Shown piece by piece: positions 27,541 to 39,528 of a stretch of 41,727 bases of DNA (the first letter of the stretch is position 1; the number at the start of each line of letters is the position of its first letter). Below the pieces are notes generated by a model. The model made no database searches, had not been told where the DNA came from, and saw only the letters and a list, made by a program, of their open reading frames with translations. Where the stretch lies: assembly GCA_019359515.1 (NCBI GenBank), contig JAHHHC010000051.1, positions 1-41,727 on the forward strand, given 5' to 3'. The stretch comes from Desmonostoc vinosum HA7617-LM4 (lineage in GTDB: Bacteria; Cyanobacteriota; Cyanobacteriia; Cyanobacteriales; Nostocaceae). The position numbers and the translations under genes are program-made.

Positions 27541-28536
27541 ATGGAAGGGCTATTAACAGGTTCACCAATACTGAAACAGTCGGACAATGAAAATGCGATC
27601 GCATTCTCTCGGCTTGGCGATCGCCTCTTTGATGAGCTTGCTGATAAAATAGCTACAAGACGGCAATATAGGCTGTTATTTGAACACACTTTAAAGCCTG
27701 AATTATTCCAGCACATCCAAGTTGCTGCGGCAAATTATATTTGTGCATGTCTCAATAGTCCCATCATTCTTTCAGAAGCTGAAATGCTGGAACAGTTGCT
27801 GAAAGCCAGAAACACTTTACCAAACTACACTGGCACAGGACTTTTAGCACCAAAGCGGGAACACACCCTGGAATTTAACCTCCTACAAAAAAGTATTGCT
27901 GAGGCTTTTTATCAGCTAGGAGCAAATGACGTTATTGACGCGGTAGATTTACCAGTTAATCTCCGCATGGTGTATGGTAAGACTGACGTTGAGAAGACTC
28001 GTTTACCTTTTGCTAGTTCCAAATGTCATAGCGATGTTTGGGCGGGTGTGCCTGCTGATGCTACTGTGGTGGTTTTGCCTTTATTTGGAGATATCAATGA
28101 CATCACCATTGAAGCAGGTGAAATGCCCCGTGAAATGGAATTACAAGCTATGCGGGTGATGTCAGATTTTGATCAAGGGCGAGATATTCCCATGGTTGTT
28201 TCCTACACAGAAGCGCAACTACAACACGGTACGATGTATTTCAACGATGCCCGTGGATTACATCAAACAGTTAGACGAAAAACTGAAGGTCTAAGAATTT
28301 CAATTGATTTTCGGTTTCGCAGAAAATTTAATGAGGCTTATCGGGCAATGGTAGCACCAAATATTGGTGGTGTGGAAGCAGATATGAGCGTGCCTTATAA
28401 AGATTGGCTGAAGGTTGGTAAAGAAACGCTAATTGTATTTGATGAAACTGTGGAGGAAGCTAAACAAAAACGAAATACTAAGGCTCCAGTTCCGCTATAT
28501 AATCGAGATTATCGTTTGGTAAATATGTTTGATTAG
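27541..28536 (+). CDS. Putative Fe(II)/2-oxoglutarate-type oxygenase
   Basis: The start is placed at the second ATG (27541) because AGGAAG lies 7 bases before it; the ATG at 27535 is too close to that site. The product has 331 residues. A non-heme iron facial triad is visible as HSD in SSKCHSDVWAG (His and Asp), a distal His in ARGLHQTVRR and an Arg 11 residues later (EGLRISIDFR), the usual 2-oxoglutarate anchor. The surrounding strands (TVVVLPLFGD, GTMYFNDARGLH) fit a double-stranded beta-helix. The substrate is unknown; the fold family includes hydroxylases and halogenases, but an Asp at the second ligand argues against a halogenase. It is divergent from the methyltransferase run and convergent with apcC, with a strong hairpin after the stop. 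Confidence 0.75.
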   Translation: MEGLLTGSPILKQSDNENAIAFSRLGDRLFDELADKIATRRQYRLLFEHTLKPELFQHIQVAAANYICACLNSPIILSEAEMLEQLLKARNTLPNYTGTGLLAPKREHTLEFNLLQKSIAEAFYQLGANDVIDAVDLPVNLRMVYGKTDVEKTRLPFASSKCHSDVWAGVPADATVVVLPLFGDINDITIEAGEMPREMELQAMRVMSDFDQGRDIPMVVSYTEAQLQHGTMYFNDARGLHQTVRRKTEGLRISIDFRFRRKFNEAYRAMVAPNIGGVEADMSVPYKDWLKVGKETLIVFDETVEEAKQKRNTKAPVPLYNRDYRLVNMFD

Positions 28537-28546
28537 CTAACAACAA

Positions 28547-28570
28547 AAAGAGGTCTTTGATGACCTCTTT
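28547..28570. terminator. Bidirectional terminator between the oxygenase gene and apcC
   Basis: Perfect 9-bp arms AAAGAGGTC and GACCTCTTT with a 6-base loop lie 10 bases after the oxygenase stop and about 40 bases from the apcC stop. The A-rich and T-rich ends suit termination in both directions. Confidence 0.82.
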
Positions 28571-28608
28571 GCAACTCCCTACAATAATGTTAGGTCTATA
28601 TATAGTAA

Positions 28609-28815
28609 TTACAGCAATCCAGCATTAGTACCTTGCTTACCAGTTGCTAATTCCACTTTCACGATTTTGCCGCCCATTTTTTGAATCCGTTGCTGTTCGC
28701 GGAACCAATTTTCGTAAGGAACTAGCTTAGTAAAGTAGGTGTTTTGCAGTTCACGTTGGGTACGAATTCGGGTTTGGCTGGGAACGCAAGCAGTAATTTT
28801 AAACAAACGTGCCAT
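28609..28815 (-). CDS. apcC: Phycobilisome core linker ApcC (LC 7.8)
   Basis: The 68-residue product is the small allophycocyanin-capping linker. It starts MARLFKITACVPSQTRIRTQ and carries the LVPYENWFREQQRIQKMGGK segment of the CpcD/ApcC-type linker domain. It sits in the central hole of the terminal allophycocyanin trimers and caps core cylinders. The length is usual for the family. AGGAGA lies about 9 bases before the ATG. It is the last gene of the apcE-A-B-C order, 247 bp after apcB; that spacer commonly allows a shorter, more abundant apcAB message. Confidence 0.97.
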   Translation of the reverse strand: MARLFKITACVPSQTRIRTQRELQNTYFTKLVPYENWFREQQRIQKMGGKIVKVELATGKQGTNAGLL

Positions 28816-29062
28816 ATCTTTAAATCTCCTGTGGTGATTGTGAAAACTTTTTTATGTCAAACAAAAAGCAGGGAGTGGATCTTTTACGCAATTTTTTTTA
28901 AATTAATCACTCCAAGGCTGGAAATCAAGCATCAATACTAGACCGCTCATACTCATTGCTGAGCAATTCAACATGATAAGCAATAAAACGCTCTAGCACT
29001 CATAATTGATTTCCAGACCTTAATAAATTCGCACCTAATAGAAGTTAAGTGCAAACCAGCTA

Positions 29063-29548
29063 TTAGCTTAAGCCAGAGGAGATATAGTCTAGGTAAACGC
29101 CCATTTCTTTACCAGCATCGGGGCCTACTAAGCTAGCGGTTACTTCTTTGATTGCTTGGATAGCTTGTACGGTAGCACCGACGGGAACACCCAAGGAGTT
29201 GTAAGTTTCTTTCAAACCGTTGAGTACACGCTCATCCAGGATGGAAGGATCGCCAGCTAACATAGCGTAGGTTGCATAGCGCAAGTAGTAGTCCAAGTCG
29301 CGGATGCAAGCAGCGTAGCGACGGGTGGTGTACATGTTGCCACCGGGACGGGTGATATCAGAGTATAGTAAGGACTTAGCTACAGCTTCTTTAACGATCG
29401 CAGCTGCGTTAGCACTAATTGTGCCTGCCGCACGGACGCGCAGTTCACCAGTTGCGAAGTAGCCTTTCAACTTGGTTAAAGCAGATGAATCTAGGTACTT
29501 ACCTTGAACGTCTGAAGAGTTAATGACAGCGGTAATTGCGTCTTGCAT
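29063..29548 (-). CDS. apcB: Allophycocyanin beta subunit
   Basis: This 161-residue phycobiliprotein binds phycocyanobilin through Cys81 in [20 protein letters not shown]. Asn71, in the GGNMYTTRR segment, is the residue that is gamma-N-methylated in this subunit. With ApcA it forms the monomers and trimers of the phycobilisome core, which pass energy to ApcE and ApcD and on to photosystem II. No residue that matters is missing. The gene lies 67 bp downstream of apcA on the same strand. Confidence 0.98.
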   Translation of the reverse strand: MQDAITAVINSSDVQGKYLDSSALTKLKGYFATGELRVRAAGTISANAAAIVKEAVAKSLLYSDITRPGGNMYTTRRYAACIRDLDYYLRYATYAMLAGDPSILDERVLNGLKETYNSLGVPVGATVQAIQAIKEVTASLVGPDAGKEMGVYLDYISSGLS

Positions 29549-29615
29549 GTTGTTATTTCCTTATTTCCAACCTTATTGCAATACTTCTGTTTCGTGTTGA
29601 GGAAACAGTTTGAGC

Positions 29616-30101
29616 TTACTGCATCGCACCGACTAGGTAGTCGAAGTAAGAGCCAGCTTCACCAGCATCTTCAGCAGACAATAGTCCACCAGCAACGCCT
29701 TTCATCGCTGTTACGCCTGCGGCTACAGCATCGATAGGGGTACCAAGGGACTTGTACATTTCGCGAACACCCACAACACCAATTTCTTCGATGGGGGTAA
29801 CATCACCAGAAACGATTCCGTAGGTGATGAGGCGGAGGTAGTAGTCTAGGTCACGCAGACAAGTAGCGGTCATTTCTTGGCCGTAAGCGTTGCCACCAGG
29901 AGAGACAACATCAGGGCGCTTTTGGAAAAGTTGGTCGCCTGCTGTTTTTACAATCCGCTCGCGGTTTTCGGTCAAAATTTGAGCAATGCGGAGGCGACGC
30001 TCACCAGCTGCAACAAAGCTTTTGATTTGATCTAATTCGCCAGGGCTGAGGTAGCGGGCTTCTGCATCAGCATTCACGATGGACTTCGTGACGATACTCA
30101 T
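29616..30101 (-). CDS. apcA: Allophycocyanin alpha subunit
   Basis: This 161-residue core phycobiliprotein starts [20 protein letters not shown] and has chromophore Cys81 in [14 protein letters not shown]. The C-terminal [20 protein letters not shown] is typical of AP-alpha. It pairs with ApcB in the phycobilisome core. The upstream 350-bp spacer after apcE probably carries the strong apcA promoter, as in other cyanobacteria, so apcAB can be expressed above the level of apcE. Confidence 0.98.
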   Translation of the reverse strand: MSIVTKSIVNADAEARYLSPGELDQIKSFVAAGERRLRIAQILTENRERIVKTAGDQLFQKRPDVVSPGGNAYGQEMTATCLRDLDYYLRLITYGIVSGDVTPIEEIGVVGVREMYKSLGTPIDAVAAGVTAMKGVAGGLLSAEDAGEAGSYFDYLVGAMQ

Positions 30102-30454
30102 TAATGGATTCCTCCAAAAACTAATGAAACCAGAATTTAATTAAACTGGTGCGACTTTAAATTTGGTTGAGAGTAGTTTTGTGTTCTTATGCTTTTGAAA
30201 CAACAGTTAAATAACTGGCATAGATTAGTTTTTTACTAGCCTACTTAAGTTAATAACCAGTACACAAGCTCTAAAACACAGCTACCTTCCGCAAAACATT
30301 CTCCGGCATTCTGTTGAGCATTTATGACTGCTCTTAACACTTTGTAATATTCTTTTTCAGATTTACAACCAAATTTGCATTCTGAAAGCATTGTTACGAA
30401 AGGTTAAGGGGATTGGGTACTGGGTAAGTTCCCAGTCCCCAGTTCCTTTGAAAA
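30102..30454. other. apcE-apcA spacer, probable apcA promoter region
   Basis: This 353-bp stretch has no gene. Near 30419-30436 a small ACTGGG/CCCAGT hairpin with STRR-like CCCAGTCCCCAGT sequence follows the apcE stop in its transcription direction. The part next to apcA is expected to hold promoter elements; I could not define them. Confidence 0.5.
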
Positions 30455-34588
<4,134 letters not shown>

Positions 34589-35119
34589 ATGTCTAGAAAT
34601 CATAAATTTAAATTTTTATGCCATGCAGCTATGTCTGCACTAGCTGTTATATTGGCGATCGCTCCTGTAAATGCACTTCCAGGACAAAATATTAATACTG
34701 TGATCAAATGGGCCAAAACCAGAACAAAACTACCAGTTTTAAGATATAACAATGAAGCCTATGGTTATTCCGGTACAAAAGGGAATTTATACTTTTATGT
34801 CAATGTGACTTTACCAAATGAAACAGTCATTAAAGAGGGAATAACCGTTAGTAGAGACCCTAATGTTAAATTCACTAGAAAAAATACTAAAGCAATAAAG
34901 CTAGTTCAAGATATTTATAGTTACAACCTTGCTAATGACTTTAACAAGTCTAGATACATTACAAAAATTGATCGAGACCTGTTTTATCGAGGTAAAAAAT
35001 TTGCTTATATTGCTGCCGAAGTCCAGGATGGGTCAGCATTTCAGATTATTGAATTGAGTAAATTGCATCAAGAAATCGGCAATGCTAAATATTGTCAAAC
35101 TCATGTATGTGACATTTAA
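34589..35119 (+). CDS. Secreted hypothetical protein, 176 residues
   Basis: The product has a clear signal peptide: a basic start (SRNHKFKF), a hydrophobic core AAMSALAVILAIAP and a likely cut after VNA at residue 29. The mature part is about 147 residues, rich in Lys, Asn and Tyr, with NLYFYVNVTLPNETVIKEGI and a FAYIAAEVQDGSAFQIIEL segment that look like beta strands. A Cys pair (CQTHVC) near the C-terminus could form a disulfide. I do not recognise the family. It is divergent from apcE and followed by repeats, and it probably acts outside the inner membrane. Confidence 0.68.
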   Translation: MSRNHKFKFLCHAAMSALAVILAIAPVNALPGQNINTVIKWAKTRTKLPVLRYNNEAYGYSGTKGNLYFYVNVTLPNETVIKEGITVSRDPNVKFTRKNTKAIKLVQDIYSYNLANDFNKSRYITKIDRDLFYRGKKFAYIAAEVQDGSAFQIIELSKLHQEIGNAKYCQTHVCDI

Positions 35120-35315
35120 TTAATTCCAAACAATCTGAGTTGTAAATTTTTGTAAATCTCCCTGAGAAGCTGGGTGTTTTTTCATTGGCAGGAAAGCAAC
35201 TGCATAACCATGCTAAAAAACCAGTTTCTACAAATTTTATTTTTTGTTGGTATAAAATTTATTACTAAATACAGGTATACAATCACTGATATTATAAATC
35301 TATGTCTAATAGCAA

Positions 35316-35336
35316 AAGTCCATTTCTAATGGACTT
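35316..35336. repeat. Perfect palindrome AAGTCCATT family, copy 1
   Basis: AAGTCCATT and AATGGACTT flank a TCT loop. A second copy with an AGA loop is at 39666-39684. Both are preceded by TAGCAAAAGTCCATT, so they belong to one dispersed family. Confidence 0.75.
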
Positions 35337-35358
35337 CTTACTCTCTGCGATTCTGCGC

Positions 35359-35399
35359 GGCAGTCGCTACAACGGGGGGAACCCCCGCAACGCGCTGCC
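35359..35399. repeat. GC-rich dispersed palindrome
   Basis: GGCAG ... GGGGGG / CCCCC ... CTGCC encloses a GAA loop with partial pairing between. It lies downstream of the truncated DUF5615-like reading frame and resembles the GGGTTCCCCC part of the insert in tnpB. Confidence 0.6.
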
Positions 35400-35432
35400 T
35401 TGCCTCTGCGTGATACAAATTCATATTTCTAC

Positions 35433-35516
35433 TCAGCAACGCCGAGTTTTTACATCTGTTTTAGGAAATTGCAACTGCTTCAAGTCAGCATCAGCTTGAA
35501 ATCGAACTACTGTCAT
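35433..35516 (-). pseudogene. Truncated DUF5615-like PIN toxin remnant
   Basis: The frame starts at an ATG overlapping the DUF433 stop (ATGA) and reads [14 protein letters not shown], the usual N-terminus of DUF5615-type PIN-like toxins in cyanobacteria. It runs out after 27 codons in unrelated sequence. A full member would be about 110 residues with more catalytic acids, so this is a decayed fragment. Confidence 0.6.
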
Positions 35517-35707
35517 ATCTTGCTCTTTTTGTGAGTTTGAGCGGCTTTCAACTTCTCATATAGAAGTGGATTCTTGTTTCTTAAGGACTGTTGTAGTTTC
35601 TCAAACTCTGCCTCAGCTTCCTTTAAATATGCATCAATTAGCTCTTGGTTAGCAAGATAAAAAGCGATCGCACCATAAACCTGTTCTAAGGATTTCGGGT
35701 AACTTGA
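35513..35707 (-). pseudogene. C-terminal fragment of a DUF433 antitoxin-like gene
   Basis: The frame reads [20 protein letters not shown] then a Glu/Lys-rich helix and stops at 35513. This matches the C-terminal half of DUF433 proteins (DYPxLxxEQVYxAIxFYLxN). The N-terminal half, with the GxPCIxGTRIPV motif, is missing: just upstream is the end of the tnpB element, and I did not find the missing half on its other side. The 4-bp overlap with the toxin remnant shows the original antitoxin-toxin order. Confidence 0.7.
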
Positions 35708-35713
35708 TTAAAT

Positions 35714-35860
35714 CTTGACACTCCCCGACCTGAAGGTGGGGGGATTCTTGAATCTAAGACATAACTTGCTCATGCAGGTTTTCACCAACAAAAGTAGAGG
35801 TTTCATCTCCCCAAGCGTTGCTTGCATCTAGTGCAAAGGTTCCGGTATGCCCTACCGTAC
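35714..35860 (-). ncRNA. Predicted omega (reRNA) guide scaffold at the tnpB right end
   Basis: By family knowledge, TnpB guide RNAs come from the 3' end of tnpB and the right end, with the guide taken from DNA just outside the element. The terminal hairpin and GTGTCAAG end at 35714 would put the guide on the minus strand just below 35714 (about 35713 down to 35698). The 5' limit is a guess. Confidence 0.35.
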
Positions 35861-37067
35861 CCAATCCTCGACTAAGGATATTTCTAGCAGCGTTTTCATC
35901 TCTATCCATCACACAACCACATTTACAAACGTGGGTGCGAGTGGATAGTGTTTTTTTAACAACTTTACCGCATCTAGAGCAATCTTGGCTCGTATATTGC
36001 GGATTAACCGCAACCGTAACTCGTTTAAATACCTTTCCAAAGTATTCAAGCCAAACACGGAACTGATACCAAGATGCGTCATTGATGGACTTAGCTAAAC
36101 AATGATTTTTCGCCATGTTTTTAATCCTCAAATCTTCGTAGGCTATCAAGTCGTTAGACTGAACTACGCACCGTGCTAATTTCACAGCATGGTCTTTACG
36201 TTGCCTACTTATTTTGAGGTGGCGTTTTCCTAAAATCTGTCTTGCCTTGCCTCTGTTTTTTGAACCTTTGACCTTTCTGGAAACTCGGCGTTGTGAACGC
36301 TTAAGAACCTTTTCACCTTTACGCAAAAACTTTGGATTTTCAACCATTGTCCCTTCAGAATCGGTGTAGTATTCATTGAGACCAACATCTAACCCAACTG
36401 TGTTTCCAGTTGACTTAATGTTCTCAGAACGGTCTACATCAATGCAAAATTGAACATATACACCATCTGCACGTTTTACCAATCTCACCCGTTTAATCTG
36501 GTTAATTTGATAGAAGTGCAAATCACGAGTACCTTTGAGTTTTAAAAGACCAATACCTTTTTTGTCGGTGAAAGTTATGGATTTACGATTATCTGCAAGC
36601 TTCCATCCTGTTGATTTATACTCAACAGAACGACAATCTTTCTGGAATTGAGGAAAACCTGTCTTGGAAAGTTGAGCCACTCCCTTGCCGGGGTTCCCCC
36701 GGTTGAAGGAAGTGGCGTGAGCCACTCCGTTGCGGGAAGTGGCGTTGCTCAAGTCGGCAGAGCCGCCCACGCAACTTTCCGCTTTTTTCCCGGAAATACC
36801 CTTTTTGCAGTTTTCATAAAACCTGGAGATAGATGACCATGCTCGTTCAGCACTAGCTTGTCTAGCCATTGAATTAAGTTCATTTGCGAAGGGGAAATTA
36901 GCCGCAAGCACAGCACAATATTTTTGCAAATCATTTTTACCCGTGCCTTTAACATCCATCCATAGCCGTATACAGCTATTGCGAATGAATTTGGCAGTGC
37001 GTATTGCATCATCTATTGCCGCTAATTGCCTTGACTTTCCATAAGCTTTGAATTCAAAAACTAGCAT
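35754..37067 (-). CDS. tnpB: TnpB RNA-guided endonuclease with an in-frame palindromic insertion
   Basis: The 437-residue protein keeps the RuvC-type triad: Asp227 in GLDVGLN, Glu311 in IAYEDLRIKN and the DRDENAARN motif at 388-394. It also keeps a zinc ribbon (Cys363, Cys366 and the 381-385 Cys cluster). TnpB uses an omega RNA to cut DNA next to a target-adjacent motif, which helps retention of the element. Residues about 96-134, rich in Gly, Asn, Ala and Ser, are foreign to the family. They are encoded by a repeat insert at 36666-36780, between the usual GISGKK and GFPQFQK segments. AGGAGG lies 7 bases before the ATG. Whether the enlarged N-terminal region still allows activity is unknown. 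Confidence 0.9.
   Translation of the reverse strand: MLVFEFKAYGKSRQLAAIDDAIRTAKFIRNSCIRLWMDVKGTGKNDLQKYCAVLAANFPFANELNSMARQASAERAWSSISRFYENCKKGISGKKAESCVGGSADLSNATSRNGVAHATSFNRGNPGKGVAQLSKTGFPQFQKDCRSVEYKSTGWKLADNRKSITFTDKKGIGLLKLKGTRDLHFYQINQIKRVRLVKRADGVYVQFCIDVDRSENIKSTGNTVGLDVGLNEYYTDSEGTMVENPKFLRKGEKVLKRSQRRVSRKVKGSKNRGKARQILGKRHLKISRQRKDHAVKLARCVVQSNDLIAYEDLRIKNMAKNHCLAKSINDASWYQFRVWLEYFGKVFKRVTVAVNPQYTSQDCSRCGKVVKKTLSTRTHVCKCGCVMDRDENAARNILSRGLGTVGHTGTFALDASNAWGDETSTFVGENLHEQVMS
36666..36780. repeat. Palindromic repeat inserted in tnpB
   Basis: The ends are inverted: GGAAAGTTG (36666-36674) and CAACTTTCC (36772-36780). Inside are two GCCACTCC ... GGAAGTGGC palindromes and a GGGGTTCCCCC hairpin. 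The minus-strand frame stays open through all of it. Confidence 0.75.
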
Positions 37068-37311
37068 CTTTCTACCTCCTGTCTTATACTAGCACATCTG
37101 GTATAAGATTAATGAAAACACAATAAAAAGCCGTCCTATAAGGACGGGGCTTTAGACCCATTTTTTCGGTAAGTTTTTTGTATAATAGGTAAATAACTCA
37201 TCCGATAAATTTAAAAAAATATTTGATCGCGCTTTGCGCGAGACGTTAAGAAGGGAAAAGAGAAGAAGTGTAGAGTGCTAAAGGGCAAAAGTATAAAGGG
37301 CTACTGAGTCC

Positions 37312-39528
37312 TCACGCGGGAACGACGGAAACAGCACGAAAACCAATGTGGTTGACACGGAGGACGGCTGCGTCCCAGGGGCGGAACGCACTGCGACAGA
37401 GCGCTGGGTCGTTGTACCAAGAACCACCGCGCAGCAGACGATATTGATTATCATTATCAATTAGCCAATCACTACTGTCTATTGGTGCATTATTATAATT
37501 TTCGTGCCACTCATCCTGACACCATTCCCATATATTACCATGCATGTCAAATAAACCAAAGGGGTTAGCAGGAAATTTCCCCACATCGGTTGTTTGCTTT
37601 CGATATTCACCCTTTGGAGCAGAATTGTATGTGTAATTGCCGTCGTAATTTGCCAAATCAGTCGTAATTGTTTCGCCAAAATAAAACGGGGTGGTTGTGC
37701 CTGCACGACAAGCATATTCCCATTCTGCCTCTGTGGGTAAGCGATAGGTTTTGCCAGTCTTTTGAGATAGTCTGGCGCAAAACTCAACCGCATCATTCCA
37801 TGAAACCTTTTCCACAGGTCGATTCGCACCTTTAAAATAGGATGGGTCGGGATTTAAATCAATATTCACTTTACCAAGAGCGGCAACAGCAGCCCATTGA
37901 GCTTGGGTGACAGGAAATTTCCCCATGAAAAAGGGTTGAATGGTGACGGTATGCTGTGGACTTTCAGAGTCATATCGTCCTGGCTCATTCTCTGGCGAAC
38001 CCATCAAAAATTTACCACCAGGAATTGCAACCATCTGTAAAACTACACGATTACCAAGGTTTTCTGTGAAGAATTCGGCACGTCCCCGACTGCGGCGAAT
38101 TTCACAAGTTGTTTTCACCCTACCCAAAAAACCTAAGCTTTTTACCGTTAGAGTGGCAGTGTCAAATTCAAAAATTTGAGTTTGAATACCTGGAGGAGAA
38201 ACAACTTTAGATGATTCTCTTGCATGTTGTTTTTGTAATTCTGCTCTTTGTTTTTCCTGGCGCAATCTTTCAGCTTCTTCTTGCTGGCGCTGATATTCTG
38301 CTCTTTGTTTTTCCTGGCGTAATCTTTCGGCTTCTTGCTGTCTTTGATATTCTGCTTGCTTCGGTGCAAATACTCGTGCTTCTATTGCTGCGATATCTTC
38401 ATCCCGCAGTCCTAAAAATCTTTGATAGTCTTGCAAATCCTTTTGAACTCCCTGGCCAAAGGGATATTGTTGATTGACTGCATCAATCAATGCCTGTTCA
38501 TACTCCTGTAACTTCCGCTGATACTCCCGATAAGGTTTGAGAACTTGTTCTTGAATTTCCCTAGCTTCATCTTCAGATAAGCCTAACTCCATCCGCTGAG
38601 ATTCTAGTATTCTCAATGCAAAGACAGAAAAATTACCTTGTTGTACCCTATTTGTGGCTTCTTGAAGGTATATTTGTTTGGCAGTATTAACAATAATCGT
38701 TGATGATATGGGGGATGATGGCGGTGTTAAAGCTTGCAACACCTCCGTTGCTTTGGCATAACGTAAACTGAAGTGACGACGCACCATTTTGGTTAACACC
38801 TCAGCCAGATTGTCACTTAGATATACTTGGTTTCGCCAAATAATTTCACCTGTTTGGGGGTCTTCTGGCAAATCGGAGGGTAAAACACCAGTCAAAGCTT
38901 GAATAACGGTCATTCCCAAAGCATAGACATCGCTACCTAAACAAGGTTTGCCATTCTTTTGCTCATTGGGCATATAGCCAGGAGTGCCAATAACAACGCT
39001 AGGGTTTATTTCACCTTGAGTATTCAACATTAAACTACCAAGTTCTTTCACCGCTCCAAAGTCAATCAGGAAAATCCTCCCATCCTGTTGCCTTCGCATC
39101 AGATTTGGGGGCTTGATATCACGGTGAATCACTCCATAGCTATGTACAAAAGACAAGATTTCTAATACATCCTGTAAAAGCTTAGTAACATAACCTTCAC
39201 TCAGTTGCTTACCAGGAAAAATTTCTCTACTCAGGTCTTGTCCCTCGATAAACTCCTGAACAATGTAAAGACTTTGGCCTTCACTAAAGTGCGCTAGTAA
39301 TTGAGGAATTTGGGGGTGTTTTCCTAGCCTTTCGAGAATCGCCGCTTCTTTTTCAAAGAACTCGATCACACGGGGATTAGACTGGTTAGGACGCAGTTGC
39401 TTGACGACACATAAAGGCTTACTAGGTTGGAAATTATCTCTAGCCAAAAATGTTACACCAAAAGCGCCACCGCCTAATTGCCTAATAATTTCATAGCGTC
39501 CAGCCAGTACATTCAAGATGACTATCAA
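37312..39528 (-). CDS. Serine/threonine protein kinase fused to an FGE-sulfatase-like domain
   Basis: The 738-residue protein starts with a Hanks-type kinase (about 10-270): a LGGGAFG loop (18-24), Lys43 in CVVKQL, HRDIKPPN (135-142) and DFG (156-158), all intact. A helical linker follows (about 290-470) with duplicated Arg/Gln/Glu-rich coiled-coil units (AEYQRQQEEAERLRQEKQRA). The C-terminal 240 residues (from about 499) are an FGE/SUMF1-type domain: IPGGKFLMGS, YRLPTEAEWEYACRAG, NIWEWCQDEW, RGGSW and GFRAV. Only one Cys sits near the position of the FGE catalytic pair (ALCRSAFR), so formylglycine formation is unlikely and a sensing or binding role is more probable. Such fusions are common in filamentous cyanobacteria. 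No ATG is available; TTG at 39528 or 39516 may be the start. Confidence 0.9.
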   Translation of the reverse strand: MIVILNVLAGRYEIIRQLGGGAFGVTFLARDNFQPSKPLCVVKQLRPNQSNPRVIEFFEKEAAILERLGKHPQIPQLLAHFSEGQSLYIVQEFIEGQDLSREIFPGKQLSEGYVTKLLQDVLEILSFVHSYGVIHRDIKPPNLMRRQQDGRIFLIDFGAVKELGSLMLNTQGEINPSVVIGTPGYMPNEQKNGKPCLGSDVYALGMTVIQALTGVLPSDLPEDPQTGEIIWRNQVYLSDNLAEVLTKMVRRHFSLRYAKATEVLQALTPPSSPISSTIIVNTAKQIYLQEATNRVQQGNFSVFALRILESQRMELGLSEDEAREIQEQVLKPYREYQRKLQEYEQALIDAVNQQYPFGQGVQKDLQDYQRFLGLRDEDIAAIEARVFAPKQAEYQRQQEAERLRQEKQRAEYQRQQEEAERLRQEKQRAELQKQHARESSKVVSPPGIQTQIFEFDTATLTVKSLGFLGRVKTTCEIRRSRGRAEFFTENLGNRVVLQMVAIPGGKFLMGSPENEPGRYDSESPQHTVTIQPFFMGKFPVTQAQWAAVAALGKVNIDLNPDPSYFKGANRPVEKVSWNDAVEFCARLSQKTGKTYRLPTEAEWEYACRAGTTTPFYFGETITTDLANYDGNYTYNSAPKGEYRKQTTDVGKFPANPFGLFDMHGNIWEWCQDEWHENYNNAPIDSSDWLIDNDNQYRLLRGGSWYNDPALCRSAFRPWDAAVLRVNHIGFRAVSVVPA

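Larger units (their letters stand above)
35714..37160 (-). mobile_element. Solo tnpB element of the IS200/IS605 (IS1341-like) group
   Basis: The element holds only tnpB and no tnpA. Its right end is a hairpin with CCCCC ... CGGGG arms ending in GGAGTGTCAAG at 35714. Its left part has a hairpin at 37127-37153 (AAAGCC-GTCC / GGAC-GG-GGCTTT) and an 8-bp palindrome (TCTTATAC/GTATAAGA) before the ribosome site. The exact left boundary is not determined. Without TnpA it can move only in trans. Confidence 0.75.

Noticed and set aside
27541-28536. Fe(II)/2OG halogenase
   Set aside because: The second ligand is Asp (HSD), while halogenases of this fold have Ala or Gly at that place.
35302-35499. 65-codon plus-strand frame after the secreted protein
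   Set aside because: It runs through two dispersed palindromes and is antisense to the DUF5615 remnant, whose protein match is clear.
37278-37829. Frames of 60 and 116 codons overlapping the kinase 3' end
   Set aside because: They lie in other frames of the FGE-like domain, have no ribosome site and no family pattern.
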